DNA of 64,000 nucleotides from Batkoa obscura. Taxonomy: Eukaryota > Entomophthoromycota > Entomophthoromycetes > Entomophthorales > Batkoaceae. The notes under the pieces were generated by a model. The model was not told where the DNA came from. It saw only the letters and a program-made list of their open reading frames with translations, and did no database searches. The stretch is from positions 558,001-622,000 of the forward strand of contig JASVEC010000028.1 of NCBI GenBank assembly GCA_030770535.1. The letters are read 5' to 3'. Shown here piece by piece: positions 1-10,083 of the stretch; position 1 is the stretch's first letter; every line of letters begins with the position of its first letter. The translations under genes and the position numbers were made by a program.

Positions 1-720
1 ATTAAAGCAAAGCGAACTTGGCATTAACATTACATTTTTAAGTTCTTATTTTTTTAAAAAGAAACTTTGTATAGACATATATTTAAATCAAAAGTAAATA
101 TTTATTATAAAGTTTGTGAAGGGATTATAGACTCTGATTCCTCTTTATAAACCTTCGGATATTTCAAGTTCAACTTATTTATTTATATTTATTTATAAAA
201 TTTCATATAAAGTTAAACCAGATAATTTAGCTTTTAAATATCTAGTGATAATTATAATAATTTTGTATATGTTTATTAAGTATAGGTACAAGAATCATTT
301 GAAAAATTTGTTACTTTGAAATAGATAGCTTGATCCTTAGTTTAAAATATTCAAGGGTTTATTTGTAATTAAAGGCTATATTATATATATTTATTGCCAT
401 ACATTATTCTTTAAAAGGCAATATCTTAAGGAAGCACTACATAACCTTCTCAAGTGATTTTGCGGCTTTATACAATAATAAGTCTTTTATTTTAATAGTT
501 TGATTTCCAAACGTTAGTATCTCTTGTACGTATTATAAACAATGTCATAACTCTTTAAATGTACGATATAATCCCATTTTATAACTGTATCTTAGGGGAT
601 ATTAAAGTCTCATGAAACTCATATAATCTGTTAATTTTTAAATGCTATTAAGGATAAATTAAAGCCATCAATTACTTGAAACTACATTAAGTAAATTATA
701 GCAATTATAAAGTACTATTT
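1..720. other. AT-rich intergenic DNA
   Basis: No open reading frame of note, no RNA gene and no repeat was recognised on either strand. The stretch is the 3' flank of the receptor gene at 916-1926 and ends at the first MITE copy. Confidence 0.6.
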
Positions 721-818
721 GAGGGTGTTTTTTTTGGTTTCATCACTTTTTCCATTTTTTAAGCGCTATTTGAGCGGAAAATTTGTTAGTAAAATTCTTA
801 AACAAAAAATACATCCCC
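721..818 (-). repeat. MITE copy 1 (98 bp)
   Basis: Family consensus in the forward orientation starts GGGGATGTATTTTTTTG, has the core CCGCTCAAATAGCGCTT and ends in an A-run plus ACATCCCC; this copy is the reverse orientation. It is flanked by ATTT on both sides (717-720 and 819-822), a target-site duplication. It lies just beyond the 3' end of the receptor gene. Confidence 0.88.
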
Positions 819-915
819 ATTTGATAAAAAATATCATTAAAAAACTCAATTGCAGTTATTTTATTATTTGTTTATTATTTATTTAAAAATGGTTAATATA
901 TTTTGAATTTCGCTT

Positions 916-1926
916 TTATCGAGAAATTATATCTTTGACTATTCTATTCAGATATTGTTGAGCATGTGTATTGGTAAGTAAAACAAAAAGAGCGGAAACA
1001 ATTCCAGAGCAACATAATAAGGAATTTGAAACAACAGCACTCAATGGAGTAGGACTAATATCGTAGGCTAAGTTAAGAATAGCAAATATAACGTCTGGTA
1101 GTAGACAGATAATATAACTTAATGTAAAGACAATTAGTTTAATTGTAGTAAATGTACGCTGTACTTTATATTGATTATCAGTATCACTAAATCGATTCAA
1201 TATTAATTTTTGATTTTGGGTAGAGTCATCATTTAATTTGGTATGTTCGCCTGGAAATTCATTCAATTTAAATACTGATGATGCAGGAATATTAATTGTT
1301 GTAGTAGGTTTAACTGCTTCACGATAAACATAAGTAACCTTGAAGTAACAAAATACAATAGTTATTAAAGACAACATACTGCGTATTACATAAGTAAAAT
1401 AGAAAAACAAATAATATGGTCGATTATCAAGCCCTGCACCAGCTTCATTGATTACTGTTAAACAAAACATATCTGTGCGAGACCAGCGATAAGTATGGTA
1501 ATGATAATTTCCTAAGGAAATACCAGATGCCAATAAAATAGAGATGGCAGATATAAAGTACCAAATCCAGTCTTTAAATTCCTTTTGATGACATACTTTC
1601 AAATACCTCATTATACTTAGAATGGCTACTAGCTCAATCGATGCTTCAATTAAAGCCATAGACAAGGTTAAATCAATAGGGCACCAAACATCATTTTTCA
1701 ACTCAGAAGGATCATACTTTATAATGATTGTACCAGCTTCAGATAAAATTATACGCAATATATTCCAAAGATAAAATACGATATCAGTGACTGAAATAAT
1801 GAATATCATAGTTAAATCACTGTTGACAAGCTTAAGTCCTAAACTTACAATAATACCTACAATTAAGTTCAATACTAATCCTATCAAAGACAGGACTAGC
1901 ATACTTATTTGGCCATCAGTTAACAT
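916..1926 (-). CDS. Rhodopsin-like (family A type) seven-transmembrane receptor
   Basis: Single-exon gene for a 336-residue polytopic membrane protein. The open frame extends nine codons upstream to a TTG, but the first ATG is at 1926 and gives a short N-terminus directly before TM1. Hydrophobic segments fall near residues 8-32, 39-61, 89-110, 120-140, 171-197, 262-284 and 295-317. Family A hallmarks are visible: MRYLKV (106-111) ending TM3 where DRY-like motifs sit, Cys82 before TM3 and Cys155 in loop 2 positioned for the conserved disulfide, and a proline (277) inside TM6. Loop 3 (about 200-260) is long and polar, as in G-protein-coupled receptors. The ligand cannot be inferred. Rhodopsin-type receptors of this kind are rare in most fungi but, as I recall, expanded in Conidiobolus. 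A non-GPCR 7TM protein remains possible. Confidence 0.75.
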   Translation of the reverse strand: MLTDGQISMLVLSLIGLVLNLIVGIIVSLGLKLVNSDLTMIFIISVTDIVFYLWNILRIILSEAGTIIIKYDPSELKNDVWCPIDLTLSMALIEASIELVAILSIMRYLKVCHQKEFKDWIWYFISAISILLASGISLGNYHYHTYRWSRTDMFCLTVINEAGAGLDNRPYYLFFYFTYVIRSMLSLITIVFCYFKVTYVYREAVKPTTTINIPASSVFKLNEFPGEHTKLNDDSTQNQKLILNRFSDTDNQYKVQRTFTTIKLIVFTLSYIICLLPDVIFAILNLAYDISPTPLSAVVSNSLLCCSGIVSALFVLLTNTHAQQYLNRIVKDIISR

Positions 1927-1970
1927 TTTAATTATTGGAAATAGACTAAACAATTTTGGAGTGATTTGGC

Positions 1971-1981
1971 GTTTTTATATT
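1971..1981 (-). promoter_or_regulatory. Putative TATA box of the receptor gene
   Basis: On the minus strand AATATAAAAAC lies about 45 bases before the ATG at 1926. Spacing and composition fit a core promoter, but the background is very AT-rich, so this is only suggestive. Confidence 0.35.
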
Positions 1982-2898
1982 GCTTCAAACTAATGAGTTG
2001 TCAGCTGATCAACCAAGATGTATTTAAAAATCTCAAAGCATATTAAAAGTATATAGTTTTTTTAAGAATATTTCCGCGATTCTTTATTTCCAAAAATGTT
2101 TTATACTTCCTTTAATTTTGTATACTAAACTAGATGGTATGGAATAATACAATTTTTCATGTTAATATATATATTATTATATTTTTTAATATATATTTGA
2201 TAGTGATATTATGTCTAGATTTCGCTTAGCATCGTTTTTTAGAACAAAAATAAATTAAAACCAAGAACAGTAACTTATACTGGCAAAAAATATTAAAATT
2301 CATATGAGAAGAAAAATGCTTTTTATATTACCCATGTTAATAATTATATAACAATTATTCCTTAGATTCAAAGCAAATCTAAAGCTGAACTTCATATGTA
2401 GCCTTAAAACTAATTACTAGAATGTTATGATCAGCTATAAAATATATTAAATAAGTGATACTATTTCTATGCTTTGTAACTATTTCTTTCTTTTATATTT
2501 AATATTGGAATGAAACTTAATTTATACTTTTGAAATCACAAAATAATGTTATTTAAAAGAGGCGCCCTTTTAATTTATTAAAAATTCTGCTATAACCATT
2601 GTTCTTTTAATATATTAATTGGAATCAAAACTAGGTCATTCATCAAATAGCTTTATACTTTTATTATATTTACGAGACTATAGCTAAAGGAATAAAAAAT
2701 AGAAGGCATTTTATAAACAAAGAAATACAATAATAGATAAAAGTAAATTTGTGTTTAAATTTTCTTATATATTACTTCAGTTTACTGTGTAATTTATTAT
2801 TAATATGATTATACTTCTATTGTAAACTTTTGGATATTTATAAGATCCCTTTTTTTGTTAGATAATAATCCTTTAAAAGAATTTTTTTCAAGCCTTCT

Positions 2899-2959
2899 CT
2901 AATTGGCTATATAGTCTCTTTAAATTTTAAAATTAGAATCTTTGATGATAGCCAATTAG
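2899..2959. repeat. Perfect 12-bp inverted repeat carrying CCAAT boxes
   Basis: CTAATTGGCTAT (2899-2910) and its exact reverse complement ATAGCCAATTAG (2948-2959) are separated by 37 bases. Each arm contains a CCAAT motif, facing opposite ways. A TATA-like ATATAAAC lies about 25 bases downstream, so the pair may be the promoter of the short frame at 3023. Confidence 0.5.
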
Positions 2960-3022
2960 AATCTGTTTACTTTTTTGAAAAGTATATAAACCAAAATCAT
3001 CTTATTGATATTATCTTTAACA

Positions 3023-3100
3023 ATGTCTAGGAGCTCAGAGTCGCAATTATTTTATTTAATAAATTCAATTGCGCTAGAGCATCCTAAGATTAATGTATAA
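3023..3100 (+). CDS. Micro-ORF behind a complete-looking promoter (possible gene relic)
   Basis: ATG-initiated frame of 25 codons ending in TAA, beginning MSRSSESQLFYLINS. It starts about 40 bases after AGTATATAAACC, the same TATA form that precedes two of the secreted-protein genes (8365, 13960), and after the paired CCAAT boxes. No family is recognised. It may be a tiny peptide gene, the truncated 5' end of a lost gene, or chance. The promoter-like context is the only reason to list it. Confidence 0.2.
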   Translation: MSRSSESQLFYLINSIALEHPKINV

Positions 3101-4016
3101 AGACCATATTTTGTCTTTGTGACTCATTTTCTCCTGTTATATTTGATATCTATATTATTTATACTTGAACCTGACTACTACATTCTTTGTACTATTAATA
3201 AAAATCAATTTTAACGTAATCACCATTTATAATATTACCTTTTTATTATTAACAGTTCACTAATACGATTTCTGTTAATTGTAATGTTTGTTAATAATGT
3301 TTAATCGATTTGTATTAAAACTCATCAAAAATAGATTAAAAGTAATGGGTATTTAATTGTTTTGATAACGCTTTCATCACCAATGCTATTATTATAGTAC
3401 AAGTACTTTAATGGCAGTTTGTTATATAACTGATAGCTGCTTTTACTGCTTCATTAAAGTTGTTTCGCTTTCATTATCTTTTATCATTTTAATGGTATTT
3501 AACATATTTCTATCTCATTTATTGTTATTAAAGTTGTATTTGACTGTTAAGTTTGCCCAATATTACTGTTTTTAATGGTTTTAATGATATTGTACTTTGG
3601 TAGTTGATTTACAAAACTATCTTTAATAAATTTTTCACTTATCTACTAGTTTTCTATTTTAATAATGTATTAAAAAGTAATCGGAAAAAGTGATTAAGGA
3701 GTTAGAAGGATTTTAATTCCTTCTTAGATATTTTAATATAATATCATCTACAATTGATTGTTTCTTTATAATAAGTATGATTTAAGTTAACAAATTCAGA
3801 CTTTAGCGTATTATCACTTAAATTTTGTTCCTTTAACATACTGACCTATTAATATAAATCAAAATAGCTTTTAAAAGTTTTTATAAAACAGCGCAATATT
3901 ACTTAGTTTCAAAAGAGTAATGAAAATGTTTTACATACCTTAGCTTATTATATTTCTAAATACTAGCGCTTTTTTCCTGAAAACCTTAGACCCTAATGGG
4001 CAAGTGTTTTATTTAG

Positions 4017-4178
4017 TATAAATTATTGGAAAGGAAGAAGCTGCGGAGTCATTTGGCACGAGCGGCTTTACCTCTAGAATTACGATCAAGTCGAGAAGAA
4101 GCTAAGTGGATGGCTACAGCCCATACTATGCGCCAGTCTACAAAGATATTAGGCCCTAATATAAATACTAATATTTAA
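4017..4178 (+). other. GC-rich open-frame fragment of unknown origin
   Basis: A pocket markedly richer in G and C than its surroundings (roughly 4030-4160). One frame stays open for 53 codons between stops and reads like real coding sequence, with residues such as KLRSHLARAALPLELRS followed by REEAKWMATAHTMRQ. No ATG opens it and no splice sites are obvious. It looks like a stranded exon or transposed piece. I do not recognise the family. Confidence 0.35.
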
Positions 4179-4679
4179 AAATAATATATTTAGTTTTATG
4201 TTGTTTTCTTTTTGGAAATAAGTTTGCAATTGTGGACCAAATAATATAATTGAAATGCTAAGAACAATAATAATCATTAAGGCTAAAAATGATGCCTTTA
4301 AAACTATAGCCTAAATTTTTCATACTCCTCGCTTCTAATTATCTTCTACATTAACATTATTATAAAAAATCAGTCTCTAAAATAATACAATAACTGATTT
4401 CAAAACAAATCTATTATTAATAATATATTCGATATGTTATTAATCTCAAACCAAGACTTGGAAATAAAATTAAATTAATAATTCAAACTAATAAAATTTA
4501 CACCAATCTTTGTAAGAGTTGACATCATCATTTTTTTCTTAGTAATTAGATATAAAATTGGAGCTTTGTGATAGTTTAATTAGCAAAGAGTAGCTAATAA
4601 AATTATGACATAATAAATTAAGCCAATGAAAGAAGAAAATATAACTCATCTTCAAAAATTAACACTACAAATAAAAAAC

Positions 4680-4687
4680 TATAAAAG
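4680..4687 (+). promoter_or_regulatory. Putative TATA box of the thioredoxin gene
   Basis: TATAAAAG lies 58 bases before the thioredoxin ATG. The same ACTATAAAAGA context recurs before the truncated thioredoxin echo at 6015, which supports its belonging to the promoter. Confidence 0.45.
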
Positions 4688-4737
4688 AGAGTGAAAAGAG
4701 AAAAAAACTTAAACGTTTTTAAATAAAAATATTAAAC

Positions 4738-5199
4738 ATGGTTAAGGAAGTTAAAACTTTTGATGAATTCAAAACTATAATCGAAGGCGATAAATTAGTA
4801 AGTTTACTTTTTGTCCTTTGTTTGGCTATTTATTTATTACTTAGGTCGTTGTTGATTTCCATGCTCAATGGTGTGGGTAAATTTTCATTTGATTATTCAT
4901 TAACTATTATTTATAATTTAATAAGACCTTGCAAAGTAATTGCTCCACAATTCCAAGCTCTTTCTGAAGACCAAACTGATGTTGAATTTATCAAAATCGA
5001 TGTCGACGCTGTACCAGTAAGTTTCTAATTGCTTCAAAATTAAACTAAATTAAACTTTTTATTTCAGGAAGCCGCTCAATTTGCTGGAGTAACTGCTATG
5101 CCAACCTTTAAGCTCTACAAGAGCGGTGAAAAGGTTAGTGAGGTAGTTGGTGCCAACATTAACTTAGTTAAGAAGAAGATCTCTGATGCTAAAGCTTAA
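4738..5199 (+). CDS. TRX: Thioredoxin (cytosolic type)
   Basis: Small dithiol oxidoreductase that reduces protein disulfides and is recycled by thioredoxin reductase. Four exons splice cleanly: 4738-4797, 4845-4876, 4926-5016 and 5068-5199, with GTAAGT, GTAAAT and GTAAGT donors. The product is about 104 residues, the usual length. It opens MVKEVKTFDEFKTIIEGDKL, then [20 protein letters not shown] with the WCGPC active site. That site is split by intron 2 inside the Gly codon. The cis-proline loop (TAMPTF) and the glycine of the C-terminal strand (VVGANI) are present. There is no targeting extension, so it is probably cytosolic or nuclear. It sits alone in gene-poor DNA, with truncated echoes of its 5' end downstream. 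Confidence 0.93.
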
Positions 5200-5543
5200 T
5201 AGTTCAGATTAAATTATTTGATTTTGCTATTATTTATCATAGTTTTATATTTTTGTACTTATTCATATTACGATTTAAACCTAATTATATTATCATTTAT
5301 TATTTTAATTAATTTTACTATATAACAACAATTTATTAGTTAAATCATGGATATTTTATATTCATGAAGCAGCCCTTAGCGCACTTATCTTCAAAAGTAA
5401 TGATTTTATTTAAAATAGTTGTTAACAAATAATACACTGATTAAAATAGTTTGATAATCTTTGCGTCACAAAACAGTGTAAGGATTAATAAAATCAAGTT
5501 AATGAAATGCTACATGAACCTATTAAAGTCTTATACGTTATAA

Positions 5544-5642
5544 GGGGATGTATTTTTTTGTTTAAGAATTTTATTAATAACTTTTCCACTTAAATAGCGC
5601 TTAAAAAATGGAAAAAATAATGAAACCAAAAAAAACATCCTC
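5544..5642 (+). repeat. MITE copy 2 (99 bp)
   Basis: Forward-orientation copy, close to consensus. The flanks are ATAA (5540-5543) and ATAT (5643-5646), an imperfect 4-bp duplication. It lies about 340 bases beyond the thioredoxin stop. Confidence 0.85.
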
Positions 5643-6014
5643 ATATTGTAATAATTGACATAAAGACTGTTGACAACAATATATCCTGGATTTAATGGCA
5701 AGGTGCAGTAGTTTAGAAAATTAAAGTATGAAACAACTAACTACAATGTAATATTTTTAATAGTTTAAGGAGGAGCAAAAAATTATATCAGCTCTTGATT
5801 TATGTAATCTCTCTTTCTAAGTAATTGGATTTAATATAGAAGTTTTGAAGCATTTTTAAATAAATAAATAAAAGCTAATAAAGGTAAAATTGCAAAAGTA
5901 TCAAATGAATAAAAAATAAAGAATCCCCGTTTTTAAATAAGCATTGTAAGTATCAAACTATAAAAGAAACCAAGAACTAAAAGATGTTAAACATCTTTAA
6001 ATAAAATATTAAGC

Positions 6015-6059
6015 ATGATCAAAGAAATTGAAGGTTTGGATGAGCTCAGAACTATATGA
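6015..6059 (+). pseudogene. Truncated echo of the thioredoxin 5' end
   Basis: A 14-codon frame, MIKEIEGLDELRTI then TGA, parallels thioredoxin MVKEVKTFDEFKTII. The match extends upstream: ACTATAAAAGA and the A/T string just before the ATG (TTTAAATAAAATATTAAGCATG here, TTTAAATAAAAATATTAAACATG in the real gene) are both shared. No active-site sequence follows. It is the remnant of a tandem duplication covering promoter and first exon. A third, ATG-less echo of the leader lies just before the tRNA-Gly gene (about 6640-6665). Confidence 0.6.
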
Positions 6060-6185
6060 TTGTTCAAAAACTTCTGTAATAACTTAAGAACATTTAACTA
6101 CCCAACATAACTTTGTGAAATTTAACGACATGGTAGCACTATATTAAACTACCAGATCATTAAACTTCATAAATTTTTATCATGT

Positions 6186-6282
6186 CGGGGTGTTTTTTTA
6201 GCTTCATTATTTTTTACATTTTTTAAGTGCTATTTGAGCGGAAAGATTTTAGTAAAATTCTTAAACAAAAAAATACATCCCC
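6186..6282 (-). repeat. MITE copy 3 (97 bp)
   Basis: Reverse-orientation copy with the conserved core. The flanks (ATGT and TGGT) do not form a duplication, so one flank may have decayed or been rearranged. Confidence 0.8.
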
Positions 6283-6466
6283 TGGTGTGCTTTTCTTTAT
6301 TAAATTTTCAAATTCTATTTTAAAGTTCAATTATAAAAGCTTGTATTTTGTTTTTGTTTTAATAAAAAGTAAAGTCAAGTAGCCATATATTATATATTAT
6401 ATATTTATTAAACATTTGATAAAAGTAAAACAATTAAAATAAGTTTTTAAATTTAATTAATCACAT

Positions 6467-6561
6467 AAAGATGTATTTTTATATTCAAAAATTATACTAA
6501 CAATTTTTTCGTTCAAATAGCACTTAAAAGATGAAAAAGTGATAAAGCCAAAAATACCCCC
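6467..6561 (+). repeat. MITE copy 4 (95 bp, degenerate)
   Basis: Forward-orientation copy with a weakened left end (AAAGATG) and a core changed at several positions. There is no clear target duplication. It is the most diverged copy in the window and presumably the oldest. Confidence 0.7.
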
Positions 6562-6668
6562 ATGCGTTTAACTTTCATAATTGACTACAATTAATCATAA
6601 GCTGATAATAATAGGTTAAACAAAGATATTTTAAACATTTTTATAAAATAAAATATCAAGCATTGTAA

Positions 6669-6739
6669 GCGTACATAGTATAGAGGTAGAATACTTCTCT
6701 TCCAAAGAAGTGGCCTGGGTTCGATTCCCAGTGTACGCA
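6669..6739 (+). tRNA. tRNA-Gly (anticodon TCC)
   Basis: A 71-nt cloverleaf: acceptor stem GCGTACA/TGTACGC with discriminator A, anticodon stem CTTCT/AGAAG around loop CTTCCAA, and T arm CTGGG-TTCGATT-CCCAG. B-box sequence is intact and there is no intron. The first T5 tract (6770-6774) is a likely pol III terminator. A perfect 20-bp palindrome lies between the tRNA and that terminator. Confidence 0.95.
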
Positions 6740-6744
6740 TCCTT

Positions 6745-6764
6745 AGCCCTTTATATAAAGGGCT
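6745..6764. repeat. Perfect 20-bp palindrome behind tRNA-Gly
   Basis: AGCCCTTTATATAAAGGGCT reads the same on both strands. It begins six bases after the tRNA and precedes the T5 tract, so it should be part of the primary pol III transcript, where it could fold as a 3'-trailer hairpin. Confidence 0.7.
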
Positions 6765-7078
6765 CGACCTTTTTCAGCTTTGATTATGTAAAAGCAGTAA
6801 ATCAATCATAACAATATAAAAATCACATTTTTACTTTTTGAATTGATTAAAACTTTGTTTATAATGTTGACTAAAGGTTTTAGAAATCAGAAAAAATATT
6901 TAAAAATACTAGAAGATAAAGAAATATTTTTTTTGACATAACAGTTTATAAACACTACTTATAATCGTTTAAAAATTTTTACCAAAAAAGGGTTTATCAA
7001 TTTAATAACAAGCTTGTTATTTTTTACAAAATATAAAATTCACATAATAATAATTTTAAACTACTTTTTTAATAATAT

Positions 7079-7177
7079 GGGGAAGTATTTTTTTGTTTAA
7101 GAATTTTACTAAAAATCTTTCCGCTCAAATAGCGCTTAAAAAATGGAAAAAATGATAAAACCAAAAAAAACATTTCC
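7079..7177 (+). repeat. MITE copy 5 (99 bp)
   Basis: Forward orientation, with termini GGGGAAG and CATTTCC. Perfect ATAT duplication at 7075-7078 and 7178-7181. Confidence 0.88.
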
Positions 7178-7181
7178 ATAT

Positions 7182-8364
7182 CTTTATTTTTTTATATTAT
7201 CTAATAAAAGTTTAAAATTTTAATTAAAATATTAACTTTTGCAGTTTTTATGAGTTATAATATAGATATATATATTTATATTATAAATTTTAATTTTTTT
7301 ATACTTTTGCTTATAAATGAAATATTTAATAATAAATGAATAATTTTAGTTTAAATAAGCTAATAAATTTGGTTTATGAACTTTATTTAAATCAACTATT
7401 AAGCAAGCTATTTTTATATATAAACATTAAGATTATTTTTAATTAATTATTGTGTTCTCATATTTTAAAAATATATTAAATTATTTTTGATGTGACTTGC
7501 CTAAGTTTGTCTTTAACCTTAAGTTTTATGCTTTTAAATTTTTGTTAGGAGTAATATGTAGTAACTTTTAAGATGTCTTTAAAGAATTATAAAAATTTCC
7601 TTAAAACTTTCGGTTTGACCTACACATTGAAAATTATTTAGAAAAATAGAAAATACTCATCAATTATTTTTTATTTCATTTTGAAATTAACATATAAACT
7701 ACAAAAGGATATAATGAAAAAACAAAGGTTTGTTTAAGTTAAAATATTGCTTTAGCTAACCTAAATGGTAGGCGACTTTGCTTTATAATATGTGTTTCCG
7801 TTCCAGCTTTTAGTCAATAGATGACTGTTAAAATTAAAGAGTATTTTAATTTATTATTACACAAATTATTAGTATATAATAGAAAGAGGACATCTTTCTA
7901 AATTTGGCTAATTATAAAGAATATTTGACAATGCTCAAAAATGCAAGAGTTTAAATTAAAAGATTTTATTAATCTTTTGTTTATAATAAATGTTTATAGA
8001 TAAATTTCAACAGATTGTAGTATATTTATTTTTACAATAATTACTTGTTCTTTTATAAAAGTAGTTTTATCAAAAATAAATGTATTGTTGATAGTAAAAA
8101 TAATACTCATCAAATAATTTAAATTAACTAAATAAGGCTAATAAAAAATGTTACTAAATTTTAAACTAAAGGACAGCTTGCTTTTTTTTAAAAATTAATT
8201 CATGGCTAACAAGAAAAAAGATAAAAGCCTAAAAAATATCAGTTAATCTAGAGCATGATGATTAAATACTCAATCTTCTATAGTTTTTTAATTTTGAGTT
8301 AAGCTAACTCGAAAATTAACTGTCATATCAACATTAATAATATTACTGTATTTAAATACCATAG
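7182..8364. other. Gene-poor intergenic DNA
   Basis: AT-rich, without a convincing frame, RNA gene or repeat on either strand. It forms the upstream region of the secreted-protein gene at 8441. Confidence 0.5.
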
Positions 8365-8373
8365 TATATAAAG
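8365..8373 (+). promoter_or_regulatory. Putative TATA box of secreted-protein gene 1
   Basis: TATATAAAG lies 68 bases before the ATG. Paralogue 3 has the matching TATATAAAC at 13960, although the rest of the two upstream regions does not align by eye. Confidence 0.45.
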
Positions 8374-8440
8374 CGTTATTGTGCCTTCAAATTATTTATA
8401 AAACAATTAAAAACATTATTACTAACCTATTAAATTTATA

Positions 8441-8917
8441 ATGCGTTTCTTTTTATTATATTCTGCTTTCTCTATTGCAGCTTTAAATGCTGTCAGTATT
8501 ACTCCAATTAGAGCTATCCTCGGTGATGAAGATGCCTTGTTGACTCTTTGCGTTGGTAATTTAGCAGCAGCTAAAGTACCAGGTAGTCATAATATTGCTG
8601 ATTTGAAAGTTGATTTAAAAGGTGATAAAAAAGTACATTGTGGACCTAACAATACCCCAGCATCCAAATCATTATTAGATTTGTTATTATTAGGTGAGGA
8701 TTCTTGTTCTCATCTTAAGTTACTTAATACTGTCACTTCTCAGTATGGCGAAGGCATTGGTGGAATTGATATCGTATTAAATACTATTCAACCACATTGT
8801 AAAAATCATACTCCTAAACCAAACGGTGAGACAAAAACTGATCCTATTCCTCCAGTTATCCCAAAACCAGTTGATCCAAAGCCACCTAAGGACGATGGTA
8901 GAAGAAACTATGACTAA
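8441..8917 (+). CDS. Small secreted four-cysteine protein, paralogue 1
   Basis: Single-exon, 158-residue protein of unknown family. A hydrophobic signal peptide (about residues 1-17, MRFFLLYSAFSIAALNA) is followed by a Leu/Ala-rich domain with four cysteines at 37, 67, 89 and 120, a spacing that allows two disulfides. The tail from about 121 is rich in Pro and Lys (PKPVDPKPPK). There is no transmembrane segment after the signal and no GPI signal. Its coding DNA is nearly identical to the gene at 14050 from the signal peptide to the tail, while promoters, 3' flanks and the last few codons differ. An extracellular or wall-associated role is inferred. I cannot assign a function. Confidence 0.8.
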   Translation: MRFFLLYSAFSIAALNAVSITPIRAILGDEDALLTLCVGNLAAAKVPGSHNIADLKVDLKGDKKVHCGPNNTPASKSLLDLLLLGEDSCSHLKLLNTVTSQYGEGIGGIDIVLNTIQPHCKNHTPKPNGETKTDPIPPVIPKPVDPKPPKDDGRRNYD

Positions 8918-9069
8918 GGTTAACAAATACTAATATCAATAAAAATAGCATATTTCATTACAAATATAGATAAAATTATTAGATTTACTTTGTTTTTTTA
9001 TAACTCAAACATGATGTTTTTACTTTAATCATAGTTATTTTTTATTAAACTAGCTTTTAATTATTAAAA

Positions 9070-9400
9070 TTAAAACTGGACTGTTCTAATAATATCATTT
9101 TTTAAAAAGAAGCCAAGGTCAAGCACTGTGTTGCCAATTTGTGTAAAAAAAAGTAGAAGCATTGGCAAAAATTTCAAGGTTAGGAGAAGGTGGACAATGA
9201 AAGATCTTTGGATCTGATAAAAACCAAATCTATTGAAAGTGGCGTGGTGGAGGTACGCCAGTCCATGTATATTTAATAGCAATATTATCCAGGGAGTTTA
9301 TTTGGCTATCAAAATAAAGGACGCTTAAATTTCAGCAATTTACCACAATCCTTCACATGTTCAAGGATTTGTAAATGTTCTTTAGTATCTTTATTCTACA
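9070..9400 (-). mobile_element. Possible fossil of an LTR retroelement (Ty3/gypsy-like pol fragments)
   Basis: Between about 9070 and 9400 the minus strand carries short stretches of protein-like sequence that faintly resemble reverse transcriptase and integrase regions of Ty3/gypsy elements. The piece is heavily decayed with several breaks, has no recognisable terminal repeats here, and looks old. The assignment rests on weak resemblance and could be wrong. Confidence 0.2.
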
Positions 9401-9981
9401 TACTTTAAGCTTCTCTTAACCCCTTGAGTGTTATTAGCTTTTGAAGAAAATGCGGTTACAGTCAACTTCTTGAAGTGAATTTGTTAAAAAAACTCTACAA
9501 AAATATAAATAGACATAGAGTAGATCCTTAGAAGAAATGAGGAAGAATTTTGAATCAGTTGTTAGTTAATGGTACCTATGTTTAACCTTAATATATATTT
9601 ATAAATTAGAAATAGCACCATTTTAAAAATAAACTTCGACTTGTTTTAAAACTGCAAAAATAAACCAGATTTTTTTAGCAAACTCATTGTGTAAACAATA
9701 CTGTAGGTTTGCTTCAACAGATAATATAAACTGCCTTATTAATTTTTCGATTTCAAATGCCCCTTTCATTTGGTTTAGTAGATTCATAATACTACAAATA
9801 ACTTTGAAAAAAATCAAGCTATTTTATTAATATAATAGCAATGCTAAGTGCTTTTTAAAAAGAAACATTGGCTATATGTTTTTTATTTTATTTAATATTT
9901 TGTATTATTAAATCTTTTTTTAAACAATACTTTAAAATAAATAAATAATCTTAAATACAATAGAAGCTTAAATCATTATAT
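9401..9981. other. Intergenic DNA
   Basis: No supported gene. A 64-codon minus-strand frame at 9623-9817 has no protein-like features beyond what AT-rich sequence gives by chance. Confidence 0.4.
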
Positions 9982-10079
9982 CGGGATGTATTTTTTTGTT
10001 TAAGAATTTTACTAAAAATCTTTCCGCTCAAATAGTGCTTAAACAATGGAAAAAGTGATGAAACCAAAAAAATATCCTA
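9982..10079 (+). repeat. MITE copy 6 (98 bp)
   Basis: Forward orientation, with termini CGGGATG and TATCCTA. Perfect ATAT duplication at 9978-9981 and 10080-10083. Confidence 0.88.
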
Positions 10080-10083
10080 ATAT

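Larger units (their letters stand above)
1982..4016. other. Gene-poor intergenic DNA
   Basis: About 2 kb with no long reading frame. Inside it are the CCAAT-containing inverted repeat and micro-ORF listed separately. The rest is AT-rich sequence in which I recognise nothing. Confidence 0.5.

Noticed and set aside
1787-1993. 68-codon plus-strand frame over the receptor
   Set aside because: Antisense shadow of the 7TM gene; low complexity and no support.
4738-5028. A 96-residue thioredoxin variant without the first Cys
   Set aside because: This is an unspliced read-through. Removing two introns restores the full WCGPC active site.
6745-6764. Palindrome as a bacterial-type intrinsic terminator
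   Set aside because: The genome is eukaryotic and the unit is a pol III tRNA gene; T-tracts alone would terminate it.
9623-9817. 64-codon minus-strand frame
   Set aside because: Composition typical of AT-rich chance frames; no signal peptide, motif or promoter.
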